A stretch of 64,000 nucleotides of DNA from Crossiella sp. S99.2. Lineage in GTDB: Bacteria; Actinomycetota; Actinomycetes; Mycobacteriales; Pseudonocardiaceae. Each line of letters opens with the position of its first letter. Position 1 is the stretch's first letter. The notes beneath the pieces are model-generated. The model made no database searches. It was not told the DNA's origin and was given only the letters and a program-made list of their open reading frames with translations. Location: positions 124,001 through 188,000 of the forward strand of contig NZ_JALMDK010000005.1 of the NCBI RefSeq assembly GCF_023094165.1, written 5' to 3'. The translations under genes were made by a program, and so were the position numbers. This document shows, one piece after another, positions 1-7,355 of the stretch.

Positions 1-526
1 CCTCGCTGTCCGGGCGGGTGCGGTCGAGTTCGGCGACCAGGTCCGCGGTGGACCAGCCCGCGTACTCGGCGGCCAGGTGGGTCAGGTCGATCAGGTCCGC
101 CGCGGCGGCGGCCTTGGCCAGCGGGACGGTGACGGCCAGGCCGCGGTCGAACGGGCAGCCGGCCACCGGCAGGGCGTGCAGGGCGCGGGCCAGGCCGGCC
201 AGCGCGTCGACCACGCCCGCGGCCTGGTGGGCAGGCCAGGGATCGCTGATCGGGCGGCCGGGCAGGGCGGTGGTGACCAGCCAGGAGAAGCCGTCGCGGT
301 CGCCGTGCTCGACCACCTCCGGGGCGGGGAAACCCTGGGCGGCCAGCCAGCCGCAGCGGGCGGCCTCGGCGGCGGGGGCGGCGGCCGGGTCGGGGTGCGG
401 TGGGGTGAGGGCGATCTTGAGGTAGTGCTCCGCGGTCCGCCAGACCCGGGCGCCGGACTCGCCCACGGTGACCGGGGTCCAGTCCCGGCCGTAGCGGGCG
501 CCGAGTTCGGTGATCAGGTCAGCCAC
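1..526 (-). CDS. Aminoglycoside phosphotransferase-like protein (3' end outside window)
   Basis: Reading the minus strand from a GTG at 526 gives an open frame through position 1 with no stop, so only the N-terminal ~175 residues are present. Visible features fit the small lobe of an APH/choline-kinase-like fold: an N-terminal stretch with GARYGRDWTP, a lysine in HYLKIALTPP where APH family members bind ATP, and a hinge-like FSWLVTTALPGRP segment followed by an alanine-rich helical region. The catalytic HGD loop would lie beyond the window. The start overlaps the stop of the upstream PPOX gene by 8 bp (GTGGCTGA), so the two are probably translationally coupled. The substrate cannot be inferred; many actinobacterial members are not resistance enzymes. 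Confidence 0.75.
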   Translation of the reverse strand, partial: MADLITELGARYGRDWTPVTVGESGARVWRTAEHYLKIALTPPHPDPAAAPAAEAARCGWLAAQGFPAPEVVEHGDRDGFSWLVTTALPGRPISDPWPAHQAAGVVDALAGLARALHALPVAGCPFDRGLAVTVPLAKAAAAADLIDLTHLAAEYAGWSTADLVAELDRTRPDSE

Positions 527-929
527 TGCGGTCCGGGCCGGCCCTGGTCAGTTCGACGCGGATCAGCACCCGCCGCTCGGACTCCATCGTGGCCCGGTAC
601 TCCGCCCAGTCCGGGTGCTCGCCGGTGACGCGGCGGTAGTAGTCCTCCAAGCCGGGCATGGCTTCGGGCAGGTCGACGACGGTGGCCGTGCCCTCGATCT
701 GGATCCACCGGCCGAAGAAGGCATCCGGCAGCACGCACAGCCAGATCCGCGGATCGCGGCGCAGGTTCTTCACCTTGAACGCGGTGGCCCGGCTGCTGAT
801 CAGGATCGCGCCGTCCTCGGCCACCCCGGCCAGCACCGGCGACATCTGCGGGCTGCCGTCGGTGCGGGTGGTGGCCAGCACCGCGCGCGGTTGTTCCCGG
901 ACGATCCGGCGTGCCTCGGTGAGATCCAT
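519..929 (-). CDS. PPOX-class pyridoxamine 5'-phosphate oxidase-like / F420-dependent protein
   Basis: This 136-residue single-domain protein has the split-barrel pattern of the PPOX superfamily: an N-terminal helix (MDLTEARRIVREQ), a first strand RAVLATTRTDGSPQMSPV, then ILISSRATAFKVKNLRRDPRIWLCV, a cofactor-contacting stretch typical of the family. The C-terminal part (GLEDYYRRVTGEHPDW) is common in actinobacterial members that use F420 or FMN. It would act in the cytoplasm as a small oxidoreductase or cofactor-binding protein; the substrate is unknown. It is followed by, and overlaps, the phosphotransferase-like gene. The ATG at 929 begins the natural first beta-hairpin region and was kept. 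Confidence 0.8.
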   Translation of the reverse strand: MDLTEARRIVREQPRAVLATTRTDGSPQMSPVLAGVAEDGAILISSRATAFKVKNLRRDPRIWLCVLPDAFFGRWIQIEGTATVVDLPEAMPGLEDYYRRVTGEHPDWAEYRATMESERRVLIRVELTRAGPDRSG

Positions 930-967
930 GCCCCCATCATGCCCAGCGCCGCCCTATCGTGCCCGGC

Positions 968-1783
968 ATGGACATCGTCGACGTCTGGGCCCAGCAACCC
1001 ACCGACCGCTTCATGGCCGCGCCCTGGCTGGACACCCTGCTGCGCTGGACCGGCATCTCCCGGGAGACACCCACCGTCGAGCAGAACCTGGCCGCCATGG
1101 ACGAGGCCGGGGTGTCCCTCGCGCTGCTCGCGGGCTGGCACGGACCGACCGGCTCGCTGATCTCCAACGACGAGGTGGCCGCGGTGGTCGCCGCGCACCC
1201 GGACCGCTTCCGCGGCGTGGCCACGGTGGATCTGGCCGATCCGATGGGCGCGGTGCGCGAGATTCGCCGCTGTGTCAACGAATTGGGCTTCGTCGGGGTG
1301 CGGGTGGTGCCGTGGTTGTGGAACCTGCCGCCGAACGATCGGCGCTACTACCCGGTCTATGTGGCCTGCGTGGAGCTGGGCGTGCCGTTCTGCACCCAGA
1401 TCGGGCACACCGGACCGCTGTGTCCGTCCGAACCTGGCCGGCCGATCCCGTACCTGGACGAGGTGCTGCTCGACTTCCCGGAGCTGACCGTGATCGGCGG
1501 GCACGTCGGCTACCCGTGGATCCACGAGGTGCTCTCGCTGGCCACCAAGTACCCCAACTTCTACGTGGACACCTCGGCCTATGTGCTGCACCGGCTGCCC
1601 GCGGAACTGGTGGACTTCCTGCGCGGGCGGGGCCGGGACCGGGTGATGTTCGGCACGAACTGGCCGATGCTCAGTGCGGGCCGGGCGCTGGCCCGGCTCG
1701 ACGAGCTGGGGCTGGACGAGCAGGCGCGGCAACTGTTCCTGGGCGGCAACGCCCGCCGGGTATTCCGGCTGGCGGCCGGCTGA
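968..1783 (+). CDS. Amidohydrolase family protein (ACMSD-like TIM barrel)
   Basis: About 271 residues. The body resembles amidohydrolase-2 / ACMSD-type metal enzymes: RFRGVATVDLADP, GFVGVRVVPW, a metal-ligand-like region PFCTQIGHTGP, then ELTVIGGHVGYPWIHEVL (His in the GGHxG motif) and the C-terminal RVMFGTNWPM with the catalytic-type Asp position occupied by Asn. Such enzymes decarboxylate or hydrolyse small aromatic or lactone substrates. That FGTN rather than FGSD occurs here is notable and may mean altered metal binding. A GTG at 959 in the same frame is an alternative start; the ATG at 968 (MDIVDVWAQQ) begins closer to the usual first strand. The gene is divergent from the PPOX gene with only ~40 bp between. 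Confidence 0.78.
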   Translation: MDIVDVWAQQPTDRFMAAPWLDTLLRWTGISRETPTVEQNLAAMDEAGVSLALLAGWHGPTGSLISNDEVAAVVAAHPDRFRGVATVDLADPMGAVREIRRCVNELGFVGVRVVPWLWNLPPNDRRYYPVYVACVELGVPFCTQIGHTGPLCPSEPGRPIPYLDEVLLDFPELTVIGGHVGYPWIHEVLSLATKYPNFYVDTSAYVLHRLPAELVDFLRGRGRDRVMFGTNWPMLSAGRALARLDELGLDEQARQLFLGGNARRVFRLAAG

Positions 1784-1875
1784 GCAGGCCGGGTTGGCCG
1801 CGGCGCGGCGCGGCGGGCGGGGCTGGTCAGCCCGGGTGGCCGGATAATCGGGCGGGCGTTGTCGGTCCGGCGGCT

Positions 1876-1881
1876 TAGTAT
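1876..1881 (+). promoter_or_regulatory. Candidate -10 element TAGTAT of a leaderless HAD gene
   Basis: TAGTAT matches the actinobacterial TANNNT -10 pattern and ends 6 nt before the GTG at 1888, so transcription would begin at or next to the start codon. No convincing -35 was found. The inferred leaderless start also explains the absence of a Shine-Dalgarno sequence. Confidence 0.4.
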
Positions 1882-1887
1882 CCGGCC

Positions 1888-2559
1888 GTGATGACACGGG
1901 ACCGCACACTCCGCGCCACGCACGTTGTCTGGGACTGGAACGGCACCCTGCTGGATGACAACCAGGCGGTGCTCGACTCGGTGAACCAGGTCTGCGCCGG
2001 TTTCGGCAGGCCCTCGATCACCATGGACGCCTGGCGGGACACCTTCTCCCGGCCGCTGGTCGACTGCTATTCGCGGTTGCTGGACCGCGAGTTGACCGCC
2101 GAGGACTGGATCCGGCTGGACAAGACCTACCACGAGGCATACCGGTCGGTGCTGGACACCTGCGCGCTGGCCGCCGGGGTGCCGGTTGCGCTGCACGACT
2201 GGGCCGCGACCGGCGGCACCCAGTCGCTGCTGTCCATGTGGTTCCACCACGAACTCATCCCGCTGGTCACCGAGTTCGGGCTGCTGGACCTTTTCGCCAG
2301 GGTGGACGGGCTGCGGGTGGACACCGGTGGCGGCTCCAAGTCCGGGCACCTGGTGGCACACCTGGCGGCGCAGGAACTCGATCCGGCCGAGGTGGTGCTG
2401 ATCGGCGACGTGGTCGACGATTCCGATGCCGCCGAAGCGGCCGGCGCCTCCTGCGTGCTGGTCACCACGGGTGTGATGAACCGGCGCAAGCTGGAGGTCA
2501 CCGGCCGCCCGGTGGTCGACTCGATCCCGGAGGCGCTGGCCCTGCTCCGGCGCCCCTAG
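1888..2559 (+). CDS. HAD-superfamily hydrolase with DxN motif I
   Basis: This 223-residue protein has a HAD layout: motif I WDWNGTLLDD near residues 15-24, a helical cap (residues ~25-110), motif II LLSMWFHH-type region, a lysine in GGGSKSGHL, and motif IV EVVLIGDVVDDSDAAEAAG. It looks like phosphoglycolate-phosphatase-type HADs (subclass I cap). The second Asp of the canonical DxD is Asn (D16-W-N18), which changes the usual general acid/base. Substrate unknown; small phosphate esters would be the default guess. It is convergent with the small secreted-protein triplet downstream. GTG 1888 and ATG 1891 are both possible starts; GTG fits the -10 spacing. Confidence 0.82.
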   Translation: MMTRDRTLRATHVVWDWNGTLLDDNQAVLDSVNQVCAGFGRPSITMDAWRDTFSRPLVDCYSRLLDRELTAEDWIRLDKTYHEAYRSVLDTCALAAGVPVALHDWAATGGTQSLLSMWFHHELIPLVTEFGLLDLFARVDGLRVDTGGGSKSGHLVAHLAAQELDPAEVVLIGDVVDDSDAAEAAGASCVLVTTGVMNRRKLEVTGRPVVDSIPEALALLRRP

Positions 2560-2578
2560 ACCGAGCCGCGGTTCTCGC

Positions 2579-3097
2579 TCAGGCCCCGCAGGCGGCGTCG
2601 CGGGTGCTGGTGAGCGAGAAGGTGTACGCGACGTCGTGCTCATCCAGCACGAAGTGGTACTTCGCGCCGGCATTGCCCGGGACCGGGGTCTTGTGCAGGT
2701 AGGGCTGGTCCGGGTCCTGGGTGAGCTGCGGGTAGATCACCTTGACGTCGCTGATGCGCATGTTCGGCCAGGCGCCCTCGCGGGTGAGCATCCGCGAGGT
2801 GGCGCCGATCGAGTTCAGCTTGCGGTTCTCGTCGAAGAGCACGCCGCTGTAGGCGGGCATGCTCCCCTCACCGGTGACGAACCGGTAGCTGACGCAGCTC
2901 CCGATGGTCTCCTGCTCGGTGAGCAGACCGGTGGCCAGGGCATCGGCCTCCGACATGCCCAGCTTCAGGCTCTTGTAGCCGTCCGGGCCGAGGTAGGGCA
3001 GTTCGGCGGGTGCGGCCGAGGCGGTGGCGCCGCCCAGGACGGTGACCGCCGCGGTCAGCGCCAGTACCGGCGCGAACTTGCCGACGAGCTTGTTCAT
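2579..3097 (-). CDS. Small secreted protein, paralog A of a tandem triplet
   Basis: 172 residues from ATG 3097, preceded on the minus strand by a GGGGG run about 5-6 nt upstream. A TTG at 3112 is in frame but would consume this ribosome site. The N-terminus (MNKLVGKFAPVLALTAAVTV...ATASAAPA) is a classical signal peptide. The mature part begins AELPYLGPDGYKSLKLGMSEADALATGLL, includes ATSRMLTREGAWPNM, a DVKVIYPQL segment and VPGNAGAKYHFVLDE, and ends CGA; two cysteines (SCVSYRF and the C-terminal DAACGA) could form a disulfide. Function unknown: I do not recognise a named family. It shares these blocks with the next two genes and is probably an exported, cell-wall or extracellular factor. Confidence 0.75.
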   Translation of the reverse strand: MNKLVGKFAPVLALTAAVTVLGGATASAAPAELPYLGPDGYKSLKLGMSEADALATGLLTEQETIGSCVSYRFVTGEGSMPAYSGVLFDENRKLNSIGATSRMLTREGAWPNMRISDVKVIYPQLTQDPDQPYLHKTPVPGNAGAKYHFVLDEHDVAYTFSLTSTRDAACGA

Positions 3098-3139
3098 TTT
3101 CTTTTCCCCCAACGGTTTTCGTAGTTCCCCAGTACCCGG

Positions 3140-3664
3140 TCAGGCTCCGCAGCCGGGGTCTTCGTTGTTCTGCAGCGAGAAATCGGTCGCGATGTCCTGG
3201 TTGTTGTTCACAATGAAGGTGTAGTTCGCGCGGCTGTTGCCAGGCACCGGGGTCCGGTACAGGAAGGGCTGCTGCGGGTCCTGGGCGAGCTTCGGGTAGA
3301 CCGCCTTGACGTCGTTGAGGTGCATGTTCCGCCAGACCCCCTCGCGGGTGAGCATCCGCGAGGTCGCGTCGATGGAGTGCACCTTGCCGTTCATGCCGAT
3401 CAGCACGTCGCCGTACTCGGATCCCGTGCCCTCACTGGACCGGAAGCGGTAGGTGAAGCAGCCACTCATCCACTGCTTGTCGGTGAGCAGGCCGGTGGCC
3501 ACCGCCTGCGCCTCGGTCATGTCCAGCTTCAGGGTCTTGTAGCCGGTCGGGCCGAGGTAGGGCAGTTCGGCCGGGGCGGCGGCCGCGGCGGTGGCGCCGC
3601 CCAGCAGCAGGACCGCCGCGGCGGCCGCGACAACCGGGACGTGCTTGTACACCAGAGCACTCAT
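3140..3664 (-). CDS. Small secreted protein, paralog B of a tandem triplet
   Basis: 174 residues from ATG 3664, chosen because a GGGGG ribosome site lies just upstream and a typical signal peptide (VVAAAAAVLLLGGATAAAAAPA) follows at once. The mature region repeats the blocks of paralog A: ELPYLGPTGYKTLKLDMTEAQAVATGLL, SGCFTYRF, ATSRMLTREGVWRNM, NDVKAVYPKL, and VPGNSRANYTFIV, ending PGCGA, with the same two cysteines. The 42-bp gap to paralog A and the shared 5' sequence (TTTTCCCCCAAC on the plus strand) indicate duplication that included the untranslated leader. No enzymatic motif is visible. Confidence 0.75.
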   Translation of the reverse strand: MSALVYKHVPVVAAAAAVLLLGGATAAAAAPAELPYLGPTGYKTLKLDMTEAQAVATGLLTDKQWMSGCFTYRFRSSEGTGSEYGDVLIGMNGKVHSIDATSRMLTREGVWRNMHLNDVKAVYPKLAQDPQQPFLYRTPVPGNSRANYTFIVNNNQDIATDFSLQNNEDPGCGA

Positions 3665-3785
3665 GTTGTTTTCCCCCAACAGTTTGACGATGATTCCGGC
3701 GCTCTCCCGCGCCGAATCCACCCTCAAGACGTCCCGCCCTCCCCGCGGGTTGCGTCCGGTCCGGGAAGTTTCTTTCCCCGACCGC

Positions 3786-4238
3786 CTACAGCTCGCTGGC
3801 CTGTAGCCCGAAGTCGGTGACCCGGCCGCCGTCCACGGTGAACCAGTAGTGCGCGCGCGGGTTGCCGGGGGCGGCGGCGCGGTAGATCCAGTCGCACAGC
3901 CGGTCGCGGCGCAGCACCGGGTAGGCATCGCGCAGGTCGGCGAGTTCGCTGCCGCGCCAGATGCCTTGCGGGGTCAGCATCTTCGAGGTGCCGCCGATCA
4001 TGACCACGCCGTTGGTCGGCGAGATGAACACGCCGCTGGTCTTGGGCTGGCTGCCCTCGGCGGCGGTGAAGCGGTAGAAGCGGCACACCCCGCTGGTGTC
4101 GTCGGTGCTGAGCAGTCCGGTGTCGAGCGCGTCCGCCTCGCTCATCCCGAGCCGCAACGCGCGATAGCCGTGCGCGTGCAGGAGTCGCAACTGAGCGAGG
4201 TCCGTGTGTGCTGTGACGGACTCCGCGAGATTGGTCAT
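3786..4238 (-). CDS. Paralog C of the triplet, lacking a signal peptide
   Basis: 150 residues. It has the family core (HGYRALRLGMSEADALDTGLLS, GVCRFYRF, GTSKMLTPQGIWRGS, ADLRDAYPVL, APGNPRAHYWFTVDGG) but begins MTNLAESVTAHTDLAQLRLL, which is not a signal peptide, and lacks the C-terminal cysteine of A and B. A strong GGGGG ribosome site precedes ATG 4238, so a missing upstream signal sequence is unlikely. It is probably a cytoplasmic member, and as first gene of the run it may be co-transcribed with B and A. Function unknown. Gap to paralog B is 121 bp with no further gene seen. Confidence 0.72.
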   Translation of the reverse strand: MTNLAESVTAHTDLAQLRLLHAHGYRALRLGMSEADALDTGLLSTDDTSGVCRFYRFTAAEGSQPKTSGVFISPTNGVVMIGGTSKMLTPQGIWRGSELADLRDAYPVLRRDRLCDWIYRAAAPGNPRAHYWFTVDGGRVTDFGLQASEL

Positions 4239-4351
4239 GGTCCACCCCCGGGGCAGGAAAACGCAGCGCTGACACTTGTGACACGCATGGGCCGCGCGGG
4301 TGGTTGCCGATCTTCCGGACTTTTTTCCGGCTTCCCTCGAACGGGTGGTGC

Positions 4352-4942
4352 TCAGTCGCGCTGGAGCAGGGCGCGGATGGTGTCGGTGAGCACCGAGGCC
4401 GGCAGCGTGGGGTCCAGCGCGCGCTGCATGCCCAGGCCGATGCCCAGGCTGAGCAGGGCGGGCGCGAGCACCTCCGCGGACAGCGCGGGCCGCAGGCCGA
4501 GTTCCGCGCTCTGCTGCTCGATCAGCGCGGCGATGGCCCGGTGCAGGCCGCGGGCCCGCCGGGCCAGTTGCCCGCCCAGTTCCGGATCACGCCGGGCCTG
4601 CACCGCGAACTCCACCTCCAGCAGCGTCCAGCCGGTGTCGCCGAGCATGCGCTGGGCCCAGGCGTCGAAGGCGGCCAGCCGCTGCTCGCTGTCCGCGCTG
4701 GACTGGAAGGCGGCCACGATCTGCGCTGCCTCGGCCACGTGCAGCGCGTCCAGCACCGCCAGGCACAGCTCGTCCTTGTTGCGGAAGTTCGAGTACACCG
4801 CGCCCTTGGAGAACCCGGCCGCCTCGGCGACCTTCTCCAGCGAGGTGGCGTGGTAGCCGTCGCGCAAGAACAGTTCCCGCGCGGTGTCGACCAGCAGCTC
4901 CCGGGTGCGGGCCTGGCTTTCGGCGCGGCTCAATCGGGGCAC
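4352..4942 (-). CDS. TetR/AcrR-family transcriptional regulator
   Basis: 196 residues. Residues ~12-58 form a TetR helix-turn-helix: RELLVDTARELFLRDGYHATSLEKVAEAAGFSKGAVYSNFRNKDEL. The remaining residues form an all-helical ligand-binding and dimer domain of no recognised specificity. It is transcribed away from the flavin monooxygenase gene, across a 144-bp gap that contains a 23-bp near-perfect palindrome, the usual arrangement for a repressor controlling its neighbour and itself. Start GTG at 4942. Confidence 0.9.
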   Translation of the reverse strand: MPRLSRAESQARTRELLVDTARELFLRDGYHATSLEKVAEAAGFSKGAVYSNFRNKDELCLAVLDALHVAEAAQIVAAFQSSADSEQRLAAFDAWAQRMLGDTGWTLLEVEFAVQARRDPELGGQLARRARGLHRAIAALIEQQSAELGLRPALSAEVLAPALLSLGIGLGMQRALDPTLPASVLTDTIRALLQRD

Positions 4943-5044
4943 CCGGACAGCCTAGGGCGCTGGCTCTCCGCCAGGAGGCCCCGGCCATCGTCGGGCGGCG
5001 GACACCCAGCGCGCCGGCACCCGCCAAGGCGGCATAAATACTGC

Positions 5045-5072
5045 TAGTCTCCGGAAACCGTCGGTATCCGGA
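5045..5072 (+). promoter_or_regulatory. Candidate TetR operator overlapping the monooxygenase promoter
   Basis: A palindrome with arms CCGGAAACCG (5051-5060) and CGGTATCCGG (5062-5071) around a central T has one mismatched pair and extends one more base each side. It directly follows TAGTCT (5045-5050), a plausible -10, and lies 15 bp before the ATG at 5087. A repressor bound here would block initiation; assignment to the adjacent TetR protein is inferred from position. Confidence 0.5.
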
Positions 5073-5086
5073 ACGGGGTGTCGCTG

Positions 5087-6616
5087 ATGACGAACCGGCT
5101 GACCAGGGATTTCCCGGTGCTCGTGGTGGGCGCCGGGGCGTCGGGAATCGGTGCGGCGGTCAAGCTGCGCGGAATGGGTCTCACCGACTTCGTGGTGCTG
5201 GAGAAGGCGGCGGAGCTGGGCGGCACCTGGCGGGACAACACCTACCCGGGCTGCGCCTGCGATGTGCCCTCGGCGCTGTACTCCTACTCCTTCGCGCCCA
5301 ACCCGGAGTGGACCCGCGCCTTCGCCACCCAGCCGGAGATCAGGGACTACCTGGAGCACATCGCGCACCGCTACCGGGTGACCGGGCACCTGCGGTTCGG
5401 GGTGGAGGTCCTGGCCGCGCGCTGGGACGGCGAGCGGTGGGTGCTGGAGACCACCGACGGGCGCTACACCGCGCGGGTGCTCATCGCCGGGGCCGGGCCG
5501 TGGCATGAGCCCAAGGTGCCGGACATCCCGGGCCTGGCCGACTTTCCCGGCGAGACCTTCCATTCGGCGCGCTGGAACCACGACTACGACCTGCGCGGCA
5601 AGCGGGTCGCGGTGGTGGGCAGCGGGGCCTCGGCGGTGCAGTTCGTGCCCAGGATCGCGCCGGAGGTCGCCGAGCTGCACCTGTTCCAGCGGACCGCGCA
5701 GTGGGTGCTGCCCAAACCGGACCACTATGTGCCGCGGCTGGAACGCTGGCTGCTGCGGAACTTCCCGCGCACCCAGCGGGCGTTGCGGGCGGCCGAGTAC
5801 GCCGGGCTGGAGGCGCTGGGCGTGGGCTTCCGGCATCCCTGGGTGCTGCGGCTGGTGCAGCAGCTCGGGCGGCTGCACCTGCGTGCCACGGTGCCGGAGC
5901 CGCGATTGCGGGCCGCACTGACCCCGGACTACACGTTGGGCTGCAAGCGATTGCTGCTGTCCAACAGCTACTACCAGGCACTCACCCGGCCCAATGTCGA
6001 GGTGCGGGCGACCGAGCTGAGCCGGATCGAGGGCAGCGTGGTGGTCGGTGCGGACGGCGGGCGCACCGAGGTGGACGCGATCATCTTCGGCACCGGCTTC
6101 CACATCACCGACATGCCGGTGGCCGACCGGGTTTTCGACGGGCGGGGCCGCAGCCTGGCCCAGGTCTGGCGGGGCAGTCCGCAGGCGTACCTGGGCACCT
6201 CGGTGGCCGGGTTCCCGAACCTGTTCCTGTTGCTGGGCCCCAATCTGGGCACCGGGCACTCCTCGGCGTTCGCGATCATCGAGGCCCAGCTGAGCCACGT
6301 GCTGGCCGCGGTGCGGTTGCTGGCCGAGCAAGACTGGCCCGCGCTGTCGGTGCGGCCGGAGGCGCAGCAGCGGTTCAACGCGGCCGCGCAGCGGGCCCTG
6401 GCACGCACGGTGTACAACGCGGGTGGCTGTGCCAGCTACTACCTGGATGCCAACGGGCGCAACAGTTTCTCCTGGCCGTGGTCGACCGGCGAGCTGACTC
6501 GGCGGGTGGGCGCGTTCGACCCGGCGGACTATCTGCTGGTGGCGCGGACGGCCGCGGGCTCGGGGAAGGAGCCGGGCGGACCGGTCAGCTCAGGGCGTGC
6601 GCGAGATCGGCGATGA
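5087..6616 (+). CDS. Flavin-containing / Baeyer-Villiger-type monooxygenase
   Basis: About 509 residues. Two Rossmann motifs are visible: VLVVGAGASG near residues 11-20 (FAD) and RVAVVGSGASAVQF near residue 180 (NADPH). Between them lies FPGETFHSARW, matching the FxGxxxHxxxW fingerprint of Baeyer-Villiger monooxygenases. The C-terminal IIFGTGFHITDMP and LGPNLGTGHSS regions are typical of class B flavoprotein monooxygenases. It would oxidise a ketone or soft nucleophile with O2 and NADPH; the substrate is unknown. GTG 5078 is an alternative start, but ATG 5087 has GGGG about 8 nt upstream. The 3' end overlaps the convergent XRE gene by 32 bp. Confidence 0.88.
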   Translation: MTNRLTRDFPVLVVGAGASGIGAAVKLRGMGLTDFVVLEKAAELGGTWRDNTYPGCACDVPSALYSYSFAPNPEWTRAFATQPEIRDYLEHIAHRYRVTGHLRFGVEVLAARWDGERWVLETTDGRYTARVLIAGAGPWHEPKVPDIPGLADFPGETFHSARWNHDYDLRGKRVAVVGSGASAVQFVPRIAPEVAELHLFQRTAQWVLPKPDHYVPRLERWLLRNFPRTQRALRAAEYAGLEALGVGFRHPWVLRLVQQLGRLHLRATVPEPRLRAALTPDYTLGCKRLLLSNSYYQALTRPNVEVRATELSRIEGSVVVGADGGRTEVDAIIFGTGFHITDMPVADRVFDGRGRSLAQVWRGSPQAYLGTSVAGFPNLFLLLGPNLGTGHSSAFAIIEAQLSHVLAAVRLLAEQDWPALSVRPEAQQRFNAAAQRALARTVYNAGGCASYYLDANGRNSFSWPWSTGELTRRVGAFDPADYLLVARTAAGSGKEPGGPVSSGRARDRR

Positions 6617-7355
6617 GTTCGCGGGACCTGGTGCGGGACAACGAGATCCCGTCCAGGTCGGTCAGGATGCGGCGATAGGTGGCCAGGTCGGCGGGGGATT
6701 CCAGGTACAGGTCCTGGGTTTCCTGGGGCAGGTGCACGACCGGGCGGTCGTCGCCGTAGTGCAGCAGGGAGAAGGGGCCGCCCAGGCCGGGGCAGACGCC
6801 GGCGGACAGCGGCACCACCCGGATCTCCACGTGCTTCCAGTTGCTCAGGAAGACCAGGTGCAGCAGCTGCTCGGGCAGCACCGAGGGCGTGCCGACGGTG
6901 CGGCGCAGCGCGGATTCGTCCAGGTGGAACAGGGTGGTCGGCGGGTGGGCCCGGCGGAGCGGGGATGGTCGTTCCGGCAGGCGGCCCAGTGCCCTGGCGT
7001 AGTCGTCGGTGCGTAGCAGGGGCGGGATCAGCACCGGGGCGAAGGTCTGGATCGAGCTGGCCTGGTTCTCCTGCGAGGTGCGCGGGCGGGGGCAGGCCCA
7101 GACGCCGTCCGGGGCGTCGCGCAGCAGGTCGAGCAGGCGGGTGGTCTCGGTGTCGCTGGCGCCGTAGAAGCCGAGCACGTAGGCCACGTCGGCGACGGTG
7201 GTGCCGCGGTCGCCGGTTTCCAGGCGGGAGATCTTGCTGTGCGACCAGCCGGTGCGGCGGGCGAGGTCCATGCCGGTGTACCCGGCCTGTTCGCGCTTGC
7301 GGCGCAGCTCGGCGCCGAGGGCGCGGGAGCGGATGGTGGGGGGTTGGGTGGGCAT
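6585..7355 (-). CDS. XRE-family regulator with DUF5753 domain
   Basis: 256 residues from ATG 7355. Residues ~10-60 are a Cro/CI helix-turn-helix (GAELRRKREQAGYTGMDLARRTGWSHSKISRLETGDRG). The rest matches the DUF5753 domain usual in actinobacterial Scr1-type regulators: an Ile-Pro-rich segment (VLIPPLLRTDDYARAL), FHLDESALRRTVGTP, VEIRVVPLSAGV and RPVVHLPQE. Such proteins normally sit beside a small DUF397 protein; none is seen here. An in-frame open stretch runs upstream to 7673 but is a Pro/His/Thr-rich translation of the G-rich tract and was not accepted. Confidence 0.87.
   Translation of the reverse strand: MPTQPPTIRSRALGAELRRKREQAGYTGMDLARRTGWSHSKISRLETGDRGTTVADVAYVLGFYGASDTETTRLLDLLRDAPDGVWACPRPRTSQENQASSIQTFAPVLIPPLLRTDDYARALGRLPERPSPLRRAHPPTTLFHLDESALRRTVGTPSVLPEQLLHLVFLSNWKHVEIRVVPLSAGVCPGLGGPFSLLHYGDDRPVVHLPQETQDLYLESPADLATYRRILTDLDGISLSRTRSRELIADLAHALS

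Noticed and set aside
658-1909. Long overlapping frames on both strands across the amidohydrolase gene
   Set aside because: Arg/Gly/Pro/Ala-biased shadow frames produced by high GC; the amidohydrolase and PPOX frames have clear family motifs.
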